This document shows, one piece after another, positions 52,311-64,000 of a DNA stretch of 64,000 nt. Source of the DNA: Eleginops maclovinus (Eukaryota > Chordata > Actinopteri > Perciformes > Eleginopidae). Position 1 is the stretch's first letter; each line of letters begins with the position of its first letter. The stretch is taken from positions 20,932,247-20,996,246 of the forward strand of contig NC_086349.1 of NCBI RefSeq assembly GCF_036324505.1, given 5' to 3'. Both the position numbers and the translations under genes were made by a program. The notes beneath the pieces were generated by a model that made no database searches, was not told the DNA's origin, and saw nothing but the letters and a program-made list of their open reading frames with translations.

Positions 52311-54989
52311 TGCTCGCTGCTGGCAAACATGAGTGTTTTCAATCTTCTGATGTAAGTCTCAGTAAAATAATTAATACGCATATTAAGTGTTGAGCTTTTC
52401 CTTTAACTTACAGAATCAAAGAAACATTTATCGACGTTTCCACAAGCAGATATTGTTGGCAGAACAGTTGACAGCGACGCATTCAGGCTCAAAAGTGTGG
52501 AAACCTTTAATACGTTATCAAAAATGTTTACTTAATACGTTCATAAAAAACTAACCAAAGTGACAATTAGTTTCCTTCACAATATATTGCTGTGGCAGAT
52601 GTGAAGTAAACATATTTTCTATGTGATTATTTCTATGTTCTACATATTTTTACAACAAATAACATTCTTGAACGAGTGTTGGCTTCTTGATATTTGATTC
52701 TAAACTTTCTAAACTATTCTGTCTATATGTACTCAGTTATAATACCCCTCCTTTGTCGGAGAGCAGCACAGTTTGCCTTTGTGAAACCATTATTGACTTA
52801 AAGTATTTTCAGCAGATTTGCAGTGTGAACACAGAAAGTCGTGGACAGCATCTTCGATGAGCTTTTGTGAACCATATTTGTTTCATCATTCGAGGTAGCT
52901 CGGACTCTCTGTCCGACTTACACACTGTGTCCTGTCTTGTTTACAACGTGGCTGTAATGGGGACTCTGTAGACTTTCCTCAGTCAATACAAACACTATTC
53001 TAGAGCCCAGCTTGGCAGCGTGAAGTGCGCACATACACACAAACACATACACACACACAAACACACACAACACAGCAGCAGAGAGCCCTGGGCTGTTCTT
53101 CTCTGGGTGTCTTATCCATGTAGAGAAATATTAGTACATGTCATGGAGTGCATTTGATATATTGCGACGTTCCACTAGATTTAGCTCTACTTGTGCCACC
53201 AACATACTGTAGGCTGCGAGGTTGGTTATATGGTCTCTTTATTAAAATGTGCGATGCAAGGCAAATATTTGGTTGGATGCATTTCAATCCGTTTCATAGG
53301 ACATGTCAAATGTGTGTATGTGTAGGGTTCATATATTGAATTAAGATCTGTTTGGGCTTTTAATCAAACCTAGGTAGCAAAGTAGATCTGCACATCCTCG
53401 TGAATTAGGCTAAATCAAATCAAATTACATTTAGAAAGCCCAATATCACAAATTAGCCATAGAAGTCCAGCTCTAACATCCTGTTTGTATTCCTGTTCCC
53501 GCCTTTGCATACTTGATCCTGTAAATCTTTGGCCTATCTCTGTCACCCATTATGCAAATTGACGAATGCTCAAGCGAGGTTTGAAAGGACTGTCAGAGTG
53601 TTTGAGAGGTACTGTCACAGACTTTCTTAGCCTTTCATGCAAACTTTCCATAGGTGTGCCACTCACAAACCCCCAATGACACAACAGTATGGACAGTGGG
53701 AATTAGTATTTAGAAATTGGTAGGAAAGTGTATTTTCTTTAAAGCAGAGTTATAGATTATGCTAACAAGTCCAATGATTATGAACTTGTTGTAAGTATAA
53801 GGACATCATAGGAACTTCAAAAATGTTGACTTAGCCCTATATTGTTTTACCTATTATAAATGTAGGCTAGATGTCGGCCTTACATATAACCATTCACAAT
53901 CATATGTGTTAAAGACCTGCCGGATCTGTGAACTTCTTCCTGAATTTACCTTGTCCGATCTGTTTGCATGCTCTTTTGGTTGCCAACCATGAGCCCTTTG
54001 TTTGACTATCGATTAAGTGCCCTGCAATTCAATCTCATCCTGAGTGTCTGCAATTGGGGGTCCTCTCAGCTGCCTCGTAACTGTGAAAATTAAATATTCT
54101 AAAGAATGGCCGCTCTAATGATTTCTACATCTCTCTTTTCTAATACAACACAAGACTGGCCGCTTTGGGTACATGAAATTTACCAGGTGAAAACTGGTAA
54201 ACAGCGCCGGCTCTCAGAATCTCTAATTAAGGGTATTGTTTGAACAAAAGCCTTCCTCGCAGGTGTACCATGGGCACTCTAACTGGCAGTCTTTCATCAT
54301 AGTGCAACAGCAGCCACCCGTACAGGCTCTCTAATGAAATGCTCCATCTCTGTCATCAGACTGCCACTTTCACGATCTATTAAACCTCACACATTCATTG
54401 CACTGTTATGTATTATGTGCCATTGACTTGTGCTATCCTGCAGCATTGCCTTAATTATGAGGAGTTGGGGGGCCGTTGCTGAAGTTTCATCAGGAAAGTC
54501 ATATCGTGATTTTTCCCCTTAATGGATTTTTTTTCCCAGGGTAATTCAAATTTACATCATGTGTGATTTTCCACCTTGTGTGGTGGCCTTTACTCCGTAC
54601 AAATTGAGTATGAGTGGCTTTAATGTATGCATATTGCTTAGTTTTCTTTGATGATAATGTGTTTGCTGGGTTGAGCATCCTCAGAGTCTTGCACACTCGC
54701 TCTAAAGTTGCACTCGACATAAATGACCACAGGGTTGAATTATGGCATAATCTCCACCAACAAATGGCTGGGGTGCATGTAATGGCATGGCTTAGATGTT
54801 TAGTGGAATTTAGACCACTGCATTTGCCCGCAAGGTAGAAAATAAATTACAACTTTCCAGCATCCTGTCACAACTCGAGGGACCAAAATAACAGTTTGCA
54901 AGCCCCGACTCAGATCTAATAAATATAAGTTGTTTTAATCAGGCAGAATCTCTATATGTGAATGAAAGGGCAACAACCTTTCTGATGTA
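52311..54989. other. Putative intron or intergenic DNA, part 3
   Basis: No coding exon. 53408-53462 ('atttagaaagcccaatatca') is a fragment of a common fish repeat. 53500-53600 and 54030-54480 have a mixed composition that could mark conserved non-coding elements; unproven. Confidence 0.4.
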
Positions 54990-55026
54990 TGGTGGTGTAA
55001 AGTCAGTCGATTTACTCTTGTACATA
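54990..55026. mobile_element. Solo end of the hAT MITE seen at 5267
   Basis: TGGTGGTGTAAAGTCAGTCG then ATTTACTCTTGTAC closely matches the left end of the 5267-5686 element. The rest is missing, and a TTAA-MITE begins a few bases later. Confidence 0.55.
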
Positions 55027-55034
55027 CCACTAAG

Positions 55035-55410
55035 TTAAAGAGGACATTGTATGCTAATTTCCAGGTTTATATTTGTATTGTGTGCTTCTACTGTGACACG
55101 TCTGCAGGCTTTAGTGCTTTATTTTTCTTATACTTCTTTCACCCTCTGTCTGAAACCAGTCTGCTCTGACTCGTTAGCTGCCTGGCTCTGTTCCGATTGT
55201 CCTGCACCTTAGCCTATCTCGTACAATGTGTTGAAGTTCTGGCCAATAGAAGCATTAGCATTACATGTCATTATGTAACTGAAGTGAACAAAGGAATCCA
55301 ATCGAGGCGATTGTAAACTTTTAGCCCTTGCAGACCATTTACATGCACAAAAACCTATAACACACTACAGGAATGGGAAAACGTCATAAAGCATAATAGG
55401 GCCTCTTTAA
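55035..55410. mobile_element. TTAA-flanked MITE, 376 bp including flanks
   Basis: Bounded by TTAA (55035-55038, 55407-55410). Ends AGAGGACATTGTATG and, inward from the right, AGAGGCCCTATTATGC are degenerate inverted repeats. The interior ('aaccagtctgctctgactcg', 'tcgtacaatgtgttg', 'ataacacactacaggaa') is shared with 57536-57934. TTAA targets are used by piggyBac and Kolobok elements; the superfamily is not decided. Confidence 0.75.
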
Positions 55411-56237
55411 GATAAGGGAAAGGCATCTTATCAATCCATTATTTAGTTGATTGCAATCATGAAGAAATGAGACCATTATGCAGCACATTGCTTTAACAAT
55501 CCTTCAGTATTCAGAGACAATACTGCCAGCATGAAGGCACAGTCAGGATCAGCTAATTAAAAAGAAATGTCTTCCTGAACTCCTGAATGAGGTCAAACAC
55601 TTTCCACATCCTCCCTTATCATATATCATCGGACACTCATGGCAAAGAGCTGGAGGTTTCCCTTTTTAAAGAATAGTCCAATATCTCGCTGCACACAGTT
55701 AAGCACTCTCTGACAGCAATCCAGTGAGGATTAAAGTGCTTCTGAGAGAAGATAGTTGCCTTATATTTTATTAAGTATTCATTATTCATTTAAGACATTT
55801 GGATTTTCTTTAGCAATTCCTGAAGTTGGGAGGGATTAAAGAAGACCAGCCGCACTGATATGCTGAATAATAACATTATTTGATCTGCTTAAAAACAGAT
55901 ATATTTTGATAATAGATTCATTTTCTAATCCTAACAATTGCTTTAAAACATTTCAGTCATTTAAACATGAGTATTTGCTGCTAGTGCATGTTTTATATAA
56001 TTGTTTTATTGATATGTTTGGTCAGCCAAAGTAAGGTATTTGAAGACATCACTTTGTGACGCAACGAATGTGATGTCTTACTCAATTTACTATTTTTGTA
56101 ATGTATGAATCAAGAGGATAATTGTCAGCTTAACTAATAATGCAGCCCTAAAGAAAGCTTTGTCAAATACAAAAAAGACAAATTGCTTTGATATTCACAA
56201 TGACTTTTATATTTGGGAAATTCTCTACATTTGTCAG
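55411..56237. other. Putative intron or intergenic DNA, part 4
   Basis: Nothing recognised. Confidence 0.45.
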
Positions 56238-56690
56238 GATTGGGGGAAAGGACCCAGGCGCAGAAGCAATAGAGGAGGCAGGGGTACAAACGTATAACAA
56301 AGGGCGAGCTTTTATTTATAAAAACCTGATAACAAAAAATGCAAAACTAGGAAAACAGGAAAAGTATCAAATGAAAACAAAGGCAAACCGGTGGAAAAGG
56401 GAGGGCTGAAAAAAGGAGATCCAAGACATCACGGGGAAACAGCAAACAACGACGACGACGCGACAAAGAACACAAAGGAAAGACAAGAATTAATACAGAG
56501 GAGGGTAAACGCAAGACAAGACACAGCTCGGAAGGGGAGGTGAAACACAGGGGCAACAGGTGAGCACGATCAGACAATCAGACAGGAGGGAAACTAAAGA
56601 CAGGAAGTAAATTTGACAAGACAGGAAGTGACAAAACAAGATACATTTCGAAAATAAACTGGAAAACTATAAATACAACAACTGAGATCC
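56238..56690 (-). repeat. Unclassified dispersed repeat
   Basis: Purine-rich on the plus strand, with 'aaaggacccaggcgcagaag' at one end, a (CGA)n patch near 56449-56462, and repeated ACAGGAAGT blocks (about 56600-56630) at the other. It resembles a common fish interspersed repeat whose class I cannot name. Boundaries are approximate. Confidence 0.4.
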
Positions 56691-57535
56691 TAACAACATT
56701 AACATCATGTGTTCCTCTTTCTGACACAACATCACACTACTGATCTGAGTCAGGCTGCCTAAAACATTATGTCATCACAAGAAGAACCCATGTTTAAGAA
56801 TTTACCGGTTAAGACATACAGCAATTATTATACCCAAATATTTACCTATTACAGAGCAGAGCTGAATTATTAATGATATTATTAGTTAAGAAACCCCATA
56901 AACCAGAGGCTCTGCCAGAGAGAGTTGTCTGTTCCCTGGAGCTTTTTGTGTGGGATGCTTGGGATCATTAGAGGCTAATATCCGTCTGTTTGTGGACGCT
57001 GTAGTAATAAAAACACACAACCTCAAAGGAAGCAATCCGAACTTGAAGTAACCTGTGTGGGAATATCTCTTAACATTTTCTCTGATACATTGTTCAATCA
57101 ACCACCTACACTGTAAAAGCACTATGAACTGCTATAGGCACTGGATTTCAGTATTTTGCTTTCTATAGACAGTTTACAGTAAATACTGTAGCAGCAGGCG
57201 AAAGTAAATGAAAGCAAATGAAAGCACTGAAAAGCTCAATTTTGCAACTAGTTTGATTGGGCCTTATCACAGTTTACAGATGAGTCTAAGTAGCCTCCTT
57301 TTTAATTATACTTTTATGTTCACCAGAGCAGAAACAACGAGTTGGTTAATGACTATTTGTTGTTCTGTTTCCTAACATTGTTAATTTAATATGTTTTGGG
57401 TTTTGGACAGTTTGGTCACATAAAATCAGACACATCTTTCAGATCTGTGACAGTAGTTTCAAACTATTTTTCCTCGATAAAGCAGGAAATAAAAAGATTT
57501 ATTAATGATAAGTAAATTGCAGCCCTACCATTCAC

Positions 57536-57934
57536 TTAAAGGGGCTCTATTATGCACATTTTCAGGTGAATATTTATATTTTGTTCCTCTCCTGGGACAT
57601 GTCTTCATGCTTTAATGTTCAAAAACGTCTTTATTTTTCTCATACTGCCTATGCTGCAGCACCTCTTTTCACCCTCTGAAACCAGATCGAAGTCTGCTCT
57701 GATTGGTTAGCTGGCCGGCTCTGTTGTGTTTGGTCAACTGCTTAGACATGTCTTAAATCGTACAATGTGTTGGAGCAATAGCCAATACAAGCTTGAGTGT
57801 TACATAGTGATGAGTCAAATGTGGCATTTCAGGCAGCAGGGATTTGGTATTTCAGCTTTTTACATCCACAAAAAAAACTATATTACACACTACATGAAAG
57901 GAAAACCCCCAAAGCATAAAAAGGCTGCTCAAAA
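57536..57934. mobile_element. TTAA-flanked MITE, about 400 bp
   Basis: It starts TTAAAGGGGCTCTATTATGC and ends in a degenerate 'gcataaaaaggctgctcaaa'. The interior matches the copy at 55035 block by block ('ttttcaccctctgaaaccag', 'tcgtacaatgtgttgg', 'attacacactacatgaaag'). Confidence 0.75.
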
Positions 57935-59527
57935 TATCTGAACCAGCCACCCTGAATGTGCTCAACGAGACACACAACCCTAAGTGAATATCTACAACAA
58001 TCTGATCGCATCTTCACTCTCCACTGACAGTCTTCTCATCTCCTCATTGTCTAGAGATCAAGGAAACTTTCAGCGGTGCTGTGATAAGGCTTCGACGAAA
58101 ATAAAGCTCTGTAAAATCCCTGTAAATTATATTTATACACTTGCTTCCCCTCACTTCTGCATGTCGCACGCCACATGCCTAATCTACTTAAAACCAGTTG
58201 ATAGACTGTTAATATAAATGAGACTGCTTGGCCATCTGAGGATCTGACTTCATTAAGAACGGATCCAGAGAGAGTTTCTATTAGCTCACTATCAAGATGT
58301 GGAGACTGGGAGGAGGAAATTACGCATGTCACAAGACAAAGTGCTGGCGGCCCACGGCTAAACCCAATGGAGGATGAAAAGCCTTAATCAACGACAAGAA
58401 CTACCGGTGACAGGGCACCATGATCGCCCAATGCGTCTCAATGTGGAAGATTATATCCAACCTCGGACAGATTATCACTTCCTTTCCTGGCTGAAGAGAG
58501 GAAAAAGTGGCACCTTCCCACTTCCTCTTCTTTTCCTTCCCTTGCTTTGTTCAGTCACTATCAAAAGTCTCTCCCACATTTGGGTCGTTATTTTTTTTTT
58601 TGTCTCATCTGCAAGGGTAATACCGCTTACTGTTCTTTGACAGATAACAGCAGCAGAGCGAGCGCCGGGAGGACCGTAAAAGGCTCCCCAACACCCTTAG
58701 ACAATAGATTAAAGTTATAATGGAAATGAGGAGTTCAAAATATCTGAGGATGTTTTCATGTAAGATACTTAAACTTCATTTAAAGGTCATTATCCATGTG
58801 AATGAAAATCCTCACTGTTATGTTTTTCTTATCGGCTTCCTGTTTCACTCTCTTGTCCTTGTCACATTACTATTATTCATTTGCTGCGTCTAGGACTGCT
58901 GGTAAAAGTATTTCTTCTAATGTCTTCAGGGCTTTAAAGACACTCGTACTTGAATGGACAATGTTGGTAGCTTTTAGTCATCTGCCGTAGCTAAAAAGGT
59001 TTCTTTATAGACACAAAATGTGTTTCTGCAAAGGAAATCATCCTGACCTTTTCAGTAAGAGTTAAATTACTCAAGATATGAGGCTAAGGTACAATAGTGC
59101 TTCACAATGTACTTGTAGGATGATAACTTCAGGGCTAATATGTCGCTTAATGCTGCAGAAGCAAAATCAACATGTTCCGTGGGTTTGTCCAACAGTTCAT
59201 GGTCTTGTGATTCTCGCGGTACACTTGGGTGTAGCGTCATCCATCGTCAAGGTTATTGACCATGCCTGCTTGTCCTTTTATCATTGTTCCCCTTCATGGG
59301 GCACTGGCTGATAATTAACTTGATTTAATTGCCCTGGTCCTCCGAGGCAACTGTGCTAATTAACAAACAAGGAGCCGATATTTTCATCTTGCTCTCAAAT
59401 GAAAAGTGTGCTAATTGATCAAATCAAATCAAAGCTCCGACTGTTGTCAGTATGTTGTATCTGCATCAATGGTTGAACCCATATTCGTCATGCATCGAGC
59501 ATATAAACCACTACATCGGAAATATAA
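57935..59527. other. Putative intron or intergenic DNA, part 5
   Basis: No gene recognised. A T11 run lies near 58591-58601. Confidence 0.45.
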
Positions 59528-59660
59528 TTAAAGGAGCCCGATTTTGCTTTTTGGGGTTTTCCCTTCCCTGTAGAGTTATATAGCTTTTTTGAATGTAAAT
59601 GTTCCGCAAAGGCTGAAATCTCAACGTTCCCTTCAGAGGGAGTTTCTCTCTCCACCAGGG
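59528..59660. mobile_element. TTAA-MITE family, partial copy
   Basis: TTAAAGGAGCCCGATTTTGC then 'ttttcccttccctgtagagt' and 'gtaaatgttccgcaaaggct' match one end of the family, in inverse orientation to the 55035 copy. The second end is not found. Confidence 0.65.
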
Positions 59661-62600
59661 CCACTAATGATCCTAATAATGAGGTTCAGGATGAGCCCAC
59701 ACAAGTGGATATATAGCTTTACATGTAGGTTTATAATTAGGAGGGGAAATGTAATAAAATGATTGAAAAATAACCATTACTCTAACAATTGGTAAAATAA
59801 CAATACCTTCTTTTTCTTTATTGTTCTATCATCATACATCATTTTCTGTGCTCTTCAGCTTTCGAGCATTGACAATAATGTGGCCGTTAATATACTTAAT
59901 TCGGCCTAAAGGCTGATTGTCATTTGCAAGTTGATACTCAGCATTACATGCATTATCCAACCGAGAAGGAAAGCTGGAAAACTAATCAAAGCAAATGCCA
60001 TAATCTAAAGAAAAGCATACATGTCACATCTAAAGAAAATCATGTGACATATCTCGCCGTTTTAACCTGCATCTTTTTGAATGTTGTAATTTCATCTGGC
60101 TATCTTTCACAGCCGCTTCTGTGCTATTGTAACTCTGCAGCATATTTCAGTTTCTGCCGGTGAAAAATTGTAATGAGGCTTGTCGCCAGGGGTTGTGCTA
60201 ACCCAACGGACCCGGCTCTCTGCTCTGAGAGCCAAGAAAGAGAACCAAGGGTTATAAGGAGGAGGCAGAGGGTGTAAATGCCTGCTCTCTAAATCCCGAA
60301 AGCTTTATATGAGAATGTTTGATCAAGAGTGAATACAGCATCCTTACAAGGGCAAGAGATACTGTAATTGCAGGACTTTTGTTTGGATACAGTAAACAGT
60401 AAACTACATTATAGGTCTAAGGAGTAATTTAGGGTTGATATAAAGTGCTTGTCTTTTCCGTGTCTCTACTGACCTTTACGATAAATAGCCTGAAGAAATG
60501 ACAGAGGTGGAGTATATTCCTGTGGGCGGTCAGACTGTGGTTTATGGAAAACATAGCAGCATGGCAGAGTGACACTTGTCATCTTGAATGGTTGGCTGGG
60601 AGCGCTGACAGGGCGATGTGAGCCCCGGCTAGTCTGTCATCCGTCTCCACCCGGCTGCCTGCAGTGATTAAAAAAGGCAGGGCAGTTAAACTGTCACCCA
60701 CAAGTGCTCTTCGGGGTATCATGTCTTGCTCAGATTTAGGCAGACTCCTCATGTGGCGTTTTAAAAACTTCAGAAACTATTATGTTGCTTTCTCCTGTTC
60801 TCACCCACAAATCTGATTTGCAAATGACGGCTGAGAGATCTGACAACAACAAAGTGATTATGCATGTCAACGGGGCTGATGTTCAGTTATCGTGTAAAAC
60901 AAAATTATTCTTTGGAGTGACGCTTTGTTAATTAAGTCTTTATTGTCTTACATTGTAATCTGGTTATCCCCTGAATTTCCTAATTGAGGGACCTGTATCA
61001 TTTGAGTATAGGACAGCCAGCATTTTTTATTTGCCCGTCGGATAAGCAACAGCTCTCCACATTTAGAAGTCGGATCAGAGCCTCGAGGGAGCGTCAGATA
61101 TATACTTGCTTTGAAGCTCTAAGGGCTGGACTTAGCTCACCAAACTGCCAGTTTAATGGATTGAGTCTGGCTTTTCAGAGGTGCCACAGAGACAGAACTA
61201 TTTTATACGCTGGTTAAAAGTCGAAAAAGAGGCCGAAGGAGCGGTCCCCTGCCTGTATCTTCCCTGCTCCCCTCTAAACTGTTTTGTCTGTTTATTGCTG
61301 ATACATTAATTTATTCACTGTGAAACAAGTAAGCAAAAATGAGTTTTCAAAAACTGTAGCTGTCACTTATTTTAACATTTAGTTGGTCTCGGTGAGCGAG
61401 AAGTCAATACTGCATAGATTAGCACATCTCACCTTTCTGAATTTTTATCAAATGTCACAGTTCCACATTTATTGCTTTAGAAAACAGCACAGCAATAATT
61501 TTATAAACGGTTTCCGCTCAGAATAGACTCCATTTTTCACTTCTTAATACAATATATATAGTATAAGACACATCTCATTGTCCAATATTAAACAATGTTG
61601 TAGAATGAAAGTTGTTTAGTTCATTCCCTGTGCCTCTGCTGCCTCAAATGAGTGTCAAGCTAAAGTATAGAATCATCTGTATTTTTGCTCTCTTCAGACG
61701 TGTTTGATGTCTTTGAACAACATGAAACAGAATGAGTGAGATTTACTAAAAGCAAAACAACGATTTCCACCCACAGTGTTCAAAATGGTGCATTCTGGGA
61801 TGGTCTGAAGAGCCGTTTAGTGTGATTTAGTGTTCCGCATGCTAGCAAAACAGCCAGGCATTATGAACAATTATTTTACAACACCAAATGGGATTCATTT
61901 TGAAAATGTTTTCTAAAATCAAAGATTATAAGGCCACCATGCAGGCACACTGCGAAACAAATTAAGCAGTACCTGCACGAACACCAGGGTGAAGTTAAAC
62001 CGCTTCCATGAACTCCAGAAACACATGAAACCTTTATGAGATGTTCCAGAGTGCAGAGCATAAAGCAGAAACCCTCCTCCTTCAACTGCAAACAGCTGGA
62101 GGCTTTCTTGAAGGAACGTCTAACATCCCACACAGCTCTGCTGCAGCGTTCAGAGAAATGAAGCTGCTCTGAAGCAAAATGTTGACACGACTCCTTGTTA
62201 GGTACCTGATATTCATATATATTTGTGTATTTCTACAGCAATGAGTTTTAATGACGATGAAAGCCCCTGTTTGACAGGCACCTAGGGTTTAGTTATATCA
62301 CGGTATATATTTTGCAATGGTAGAAATCACCCAACATAGATTTAGAAACACCTTTTGCACCAAGTTTTCTGTGATCTTGGTGTCACAAATTCAGCTGTTC
62401 ACAAGGTAACGTTATATACAGTAGATGAGCAATTCCTGAAGGAATAGTAAGGGAAGTCATTAGAATGTTTTCTTGTGATTGATACTTAATTGAATTTTAG
62501 AAAGACATGGGAATATAAACAAACAAAGAGGGCAATATAATATATAACTAGTGCATGTTTTAATGCCCAAGCTATTTATTTGCCTTTAAGGGCCATTAAT

Positions 62601-63542
62601 GTGGTAAATACATCTTTCCCTTTTTAAATAACACCTTTCTATCCTGCCGAGCTGAGAGAAGCAAACCCATTCATGTCGAAACGCTGGAAAGCAGATTATG
62701 CAAGTCTGTGATTGATGGTGGTGGGCTGATTTCAATTGTTGCCGTGCATCTCATACCCAACATAATAGTGGGCTACCCATTCAGTATAGAAATAGGGAAC
62801 TGTGTCCTCACAGAAATACGGTAAAGCAAAATGGGACTTCCTGACCCAGAATTCCCCGCAAAAAAAATCCAAACTATTGTACAGAACTTTTTTTCCAATG
62901 AAGTCCTGCTCTCTGTGAAGGTCATCAGCACTGCACTTCTATCCTGCACCCATCATTTGCTAATAAACGAGGCTTTACCAACATATAGGCCAAAAGTTAC
63001 CATATTCTAAAGGTTGGGTTCAGGAAATATTGTGGATCTTTGCAGCTTTCTTCCAAACTCCCTTAAGGCATGACAGTACGGGATGAGACCGAGCACTTGG
63101 GGCTTGAGAGGCAGAAAGACAGGCAACCAAGGGAGGAGCAGAGTGTGCTTCTACACTGAACTATGGGGGGGCCGCTCTTGAAGGAGGGACCCCTGTGACA
63201 AGTCCTGTAGGGAAAAGTCATAATAATACCTAAGTAGGTTGGGTTTTCATAAGCCCACCCCAAAACACCCTTTTTTTAAGTGTTACTGGTGCCCCCTAGA
63301 TCTTTTAACATCCTAAAGAAAGGGGCCACACAGCTGATTATACACTGGCAATACTTCACCGGGATTATCATCGGCATGCAGTGATTTTAAACTGTAGTTG
63401 AATCTTTAATACATTGGTTATTGCCCACAGAGAGAGACAAAGGGGTGTCCATCTTTTATATCTAGTTTAAATTTCGAAGCGAAGGTCCAAGTAAAAAGGA
63501 ACGTGAAATACACCTATGCCTAAATTAAAGAAAGCAGTCACT
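59661..63542. other. Putative intron or intergenic DNA, part 6
   Basis: No coding exon recognised. 60180-60330 and 60590-60700 are richer in G/C and could be regulatory; unproven. Confidence 0.4.
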
Positions 63543-63748
63543 TTAAAGAGGTCGTAGTATTTGTTTTGGGGTTTTTCCCTTTCCTGTAGTGTGTTATAAA
63601 GGTTTTTTGTGTATGTAAATGGTCTGCAAAAGTGAAAATCCCAAAGTTCATGCAAGAGGGAGTTTCTCAAAGCATGTAAACGTGTCACATTAGAAGCACA
63701 AGCACAACGAATATGAAGCTGTAAATGCGCATAATAAGTCCTCTTCAA
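63543..63748. mobile_element. Short copy of the TTAA-MITE family, 206 bp
   Basis: The left end TTAAAGAGGTCGTAGTAT and the right end, inward, TTGAAGAGGACTTATTATGC are inverted repeats. The interior has 'cctttcctgtagtgtgttat' and 'gtaaatggtctgcaaaagtg' as in the other copies. Confidence 0.7.
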
Positions 63749-64000
63749 CAGATACATGAATATCTTAAAAGGGTGTAAGATTTAGAGACAACCTACACTC
63801 ATTATACAAGTCTTGAATTCCCTGTTGGAAAAAACAAGATCAGTTAAAAGAGCTTGTGGAATAAATAGTGTCTTAAAAATCTTTCTGTGATCAGGCTAAT
63901 TTCGAATTCAGGATGGCTTTTTTTTCATTGCTTTTACTCTTATTGTGTCCAGAGCGACTGTAGGTATAATTGCTTTCATACACTATAATTTGCATTTTCA
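63749..64000. other. Window end, nothing recognised
   Basis: AT-rich, with no feature seen. Confidence 0.5.

Overview
The window is vertebrate nuclear DNA, almost certainly from a percomorph-type teleost fish. The genes have short exons with GT/AG introns. Long (CA)n/(TA)n tracts are frequent, and there are DD34E Tc1 elements, a hAT element, MITEs and a tRNA-derived SINE of fish type. The protein content and gene order match the vertebrate SMIM29-HMGA1 neighbourhood. All family assignments come from reading translations by eye; no database search was run.

Layout. Positions 1-2803 (+) hold the 3' ten exons of a HIPK-like serine/threonine kinase whose 5' end may lie outside the window. Positions 3595-5194 are a frameshifted Tc1 transposon, followed by a hAT-type MITE at 5267-5686. 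Positions 6750-10805 (+) are smim29, a 102-residue single-pass membrane protein with four coding exons and a 1.4-kb 3'UTR. Positions 10913-18600 (-) are hmga1, a 101-residue three-AT-hook chromatin protein with four coding exons. It converges tail to tail on smim29, with the two poly(A) signals only about 120 bp apart. A 1.6-kb non-autonomous DNA element sits in an hmga1 intron.

Positions 18.8-42.3 kb contain no recognisable host gene. They carry microsatellites, LINE tails, a second Tc1 copy that landed inside a (TA)n tract (31222-32825), and a 4.6-kb decayed hAT element with an 8-bp target duplication (33325-37911) that has two further MITE-like elements nested in its intron. At about 42.28-42.72 kb (+) there is a candidate untranslated first exon ending in a consensus donor. 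Because GRM4 lies head to head with HMGA1 in mammals, I infer this may be the grm4 first exon, with 42.7-64 kb being its first intron. No grm4 coding exon is visible, so this stays a hypothesis. That last stretch holds a 163-bp (CA)n tract, a nearly perfect 61-bp palindrome, a SINE, and several copies of a TTAA-flanked MITE family.

The host genes do not form a pathway: they are a nuclear-type kinase of a family that is multicopy in fish, a small membrane protein of unknown function, and an architectural chromatin factor. The most notable points are the smim29 leader (a two-codon uORF whose stop overlaps the main start codon), a let-7-type site just after the hmga1 stop codon, a CACGTG E-box at the hmga1 5' end, the palindrome at 43.8 kb, and the nested transposon structure at 33-38 kb.
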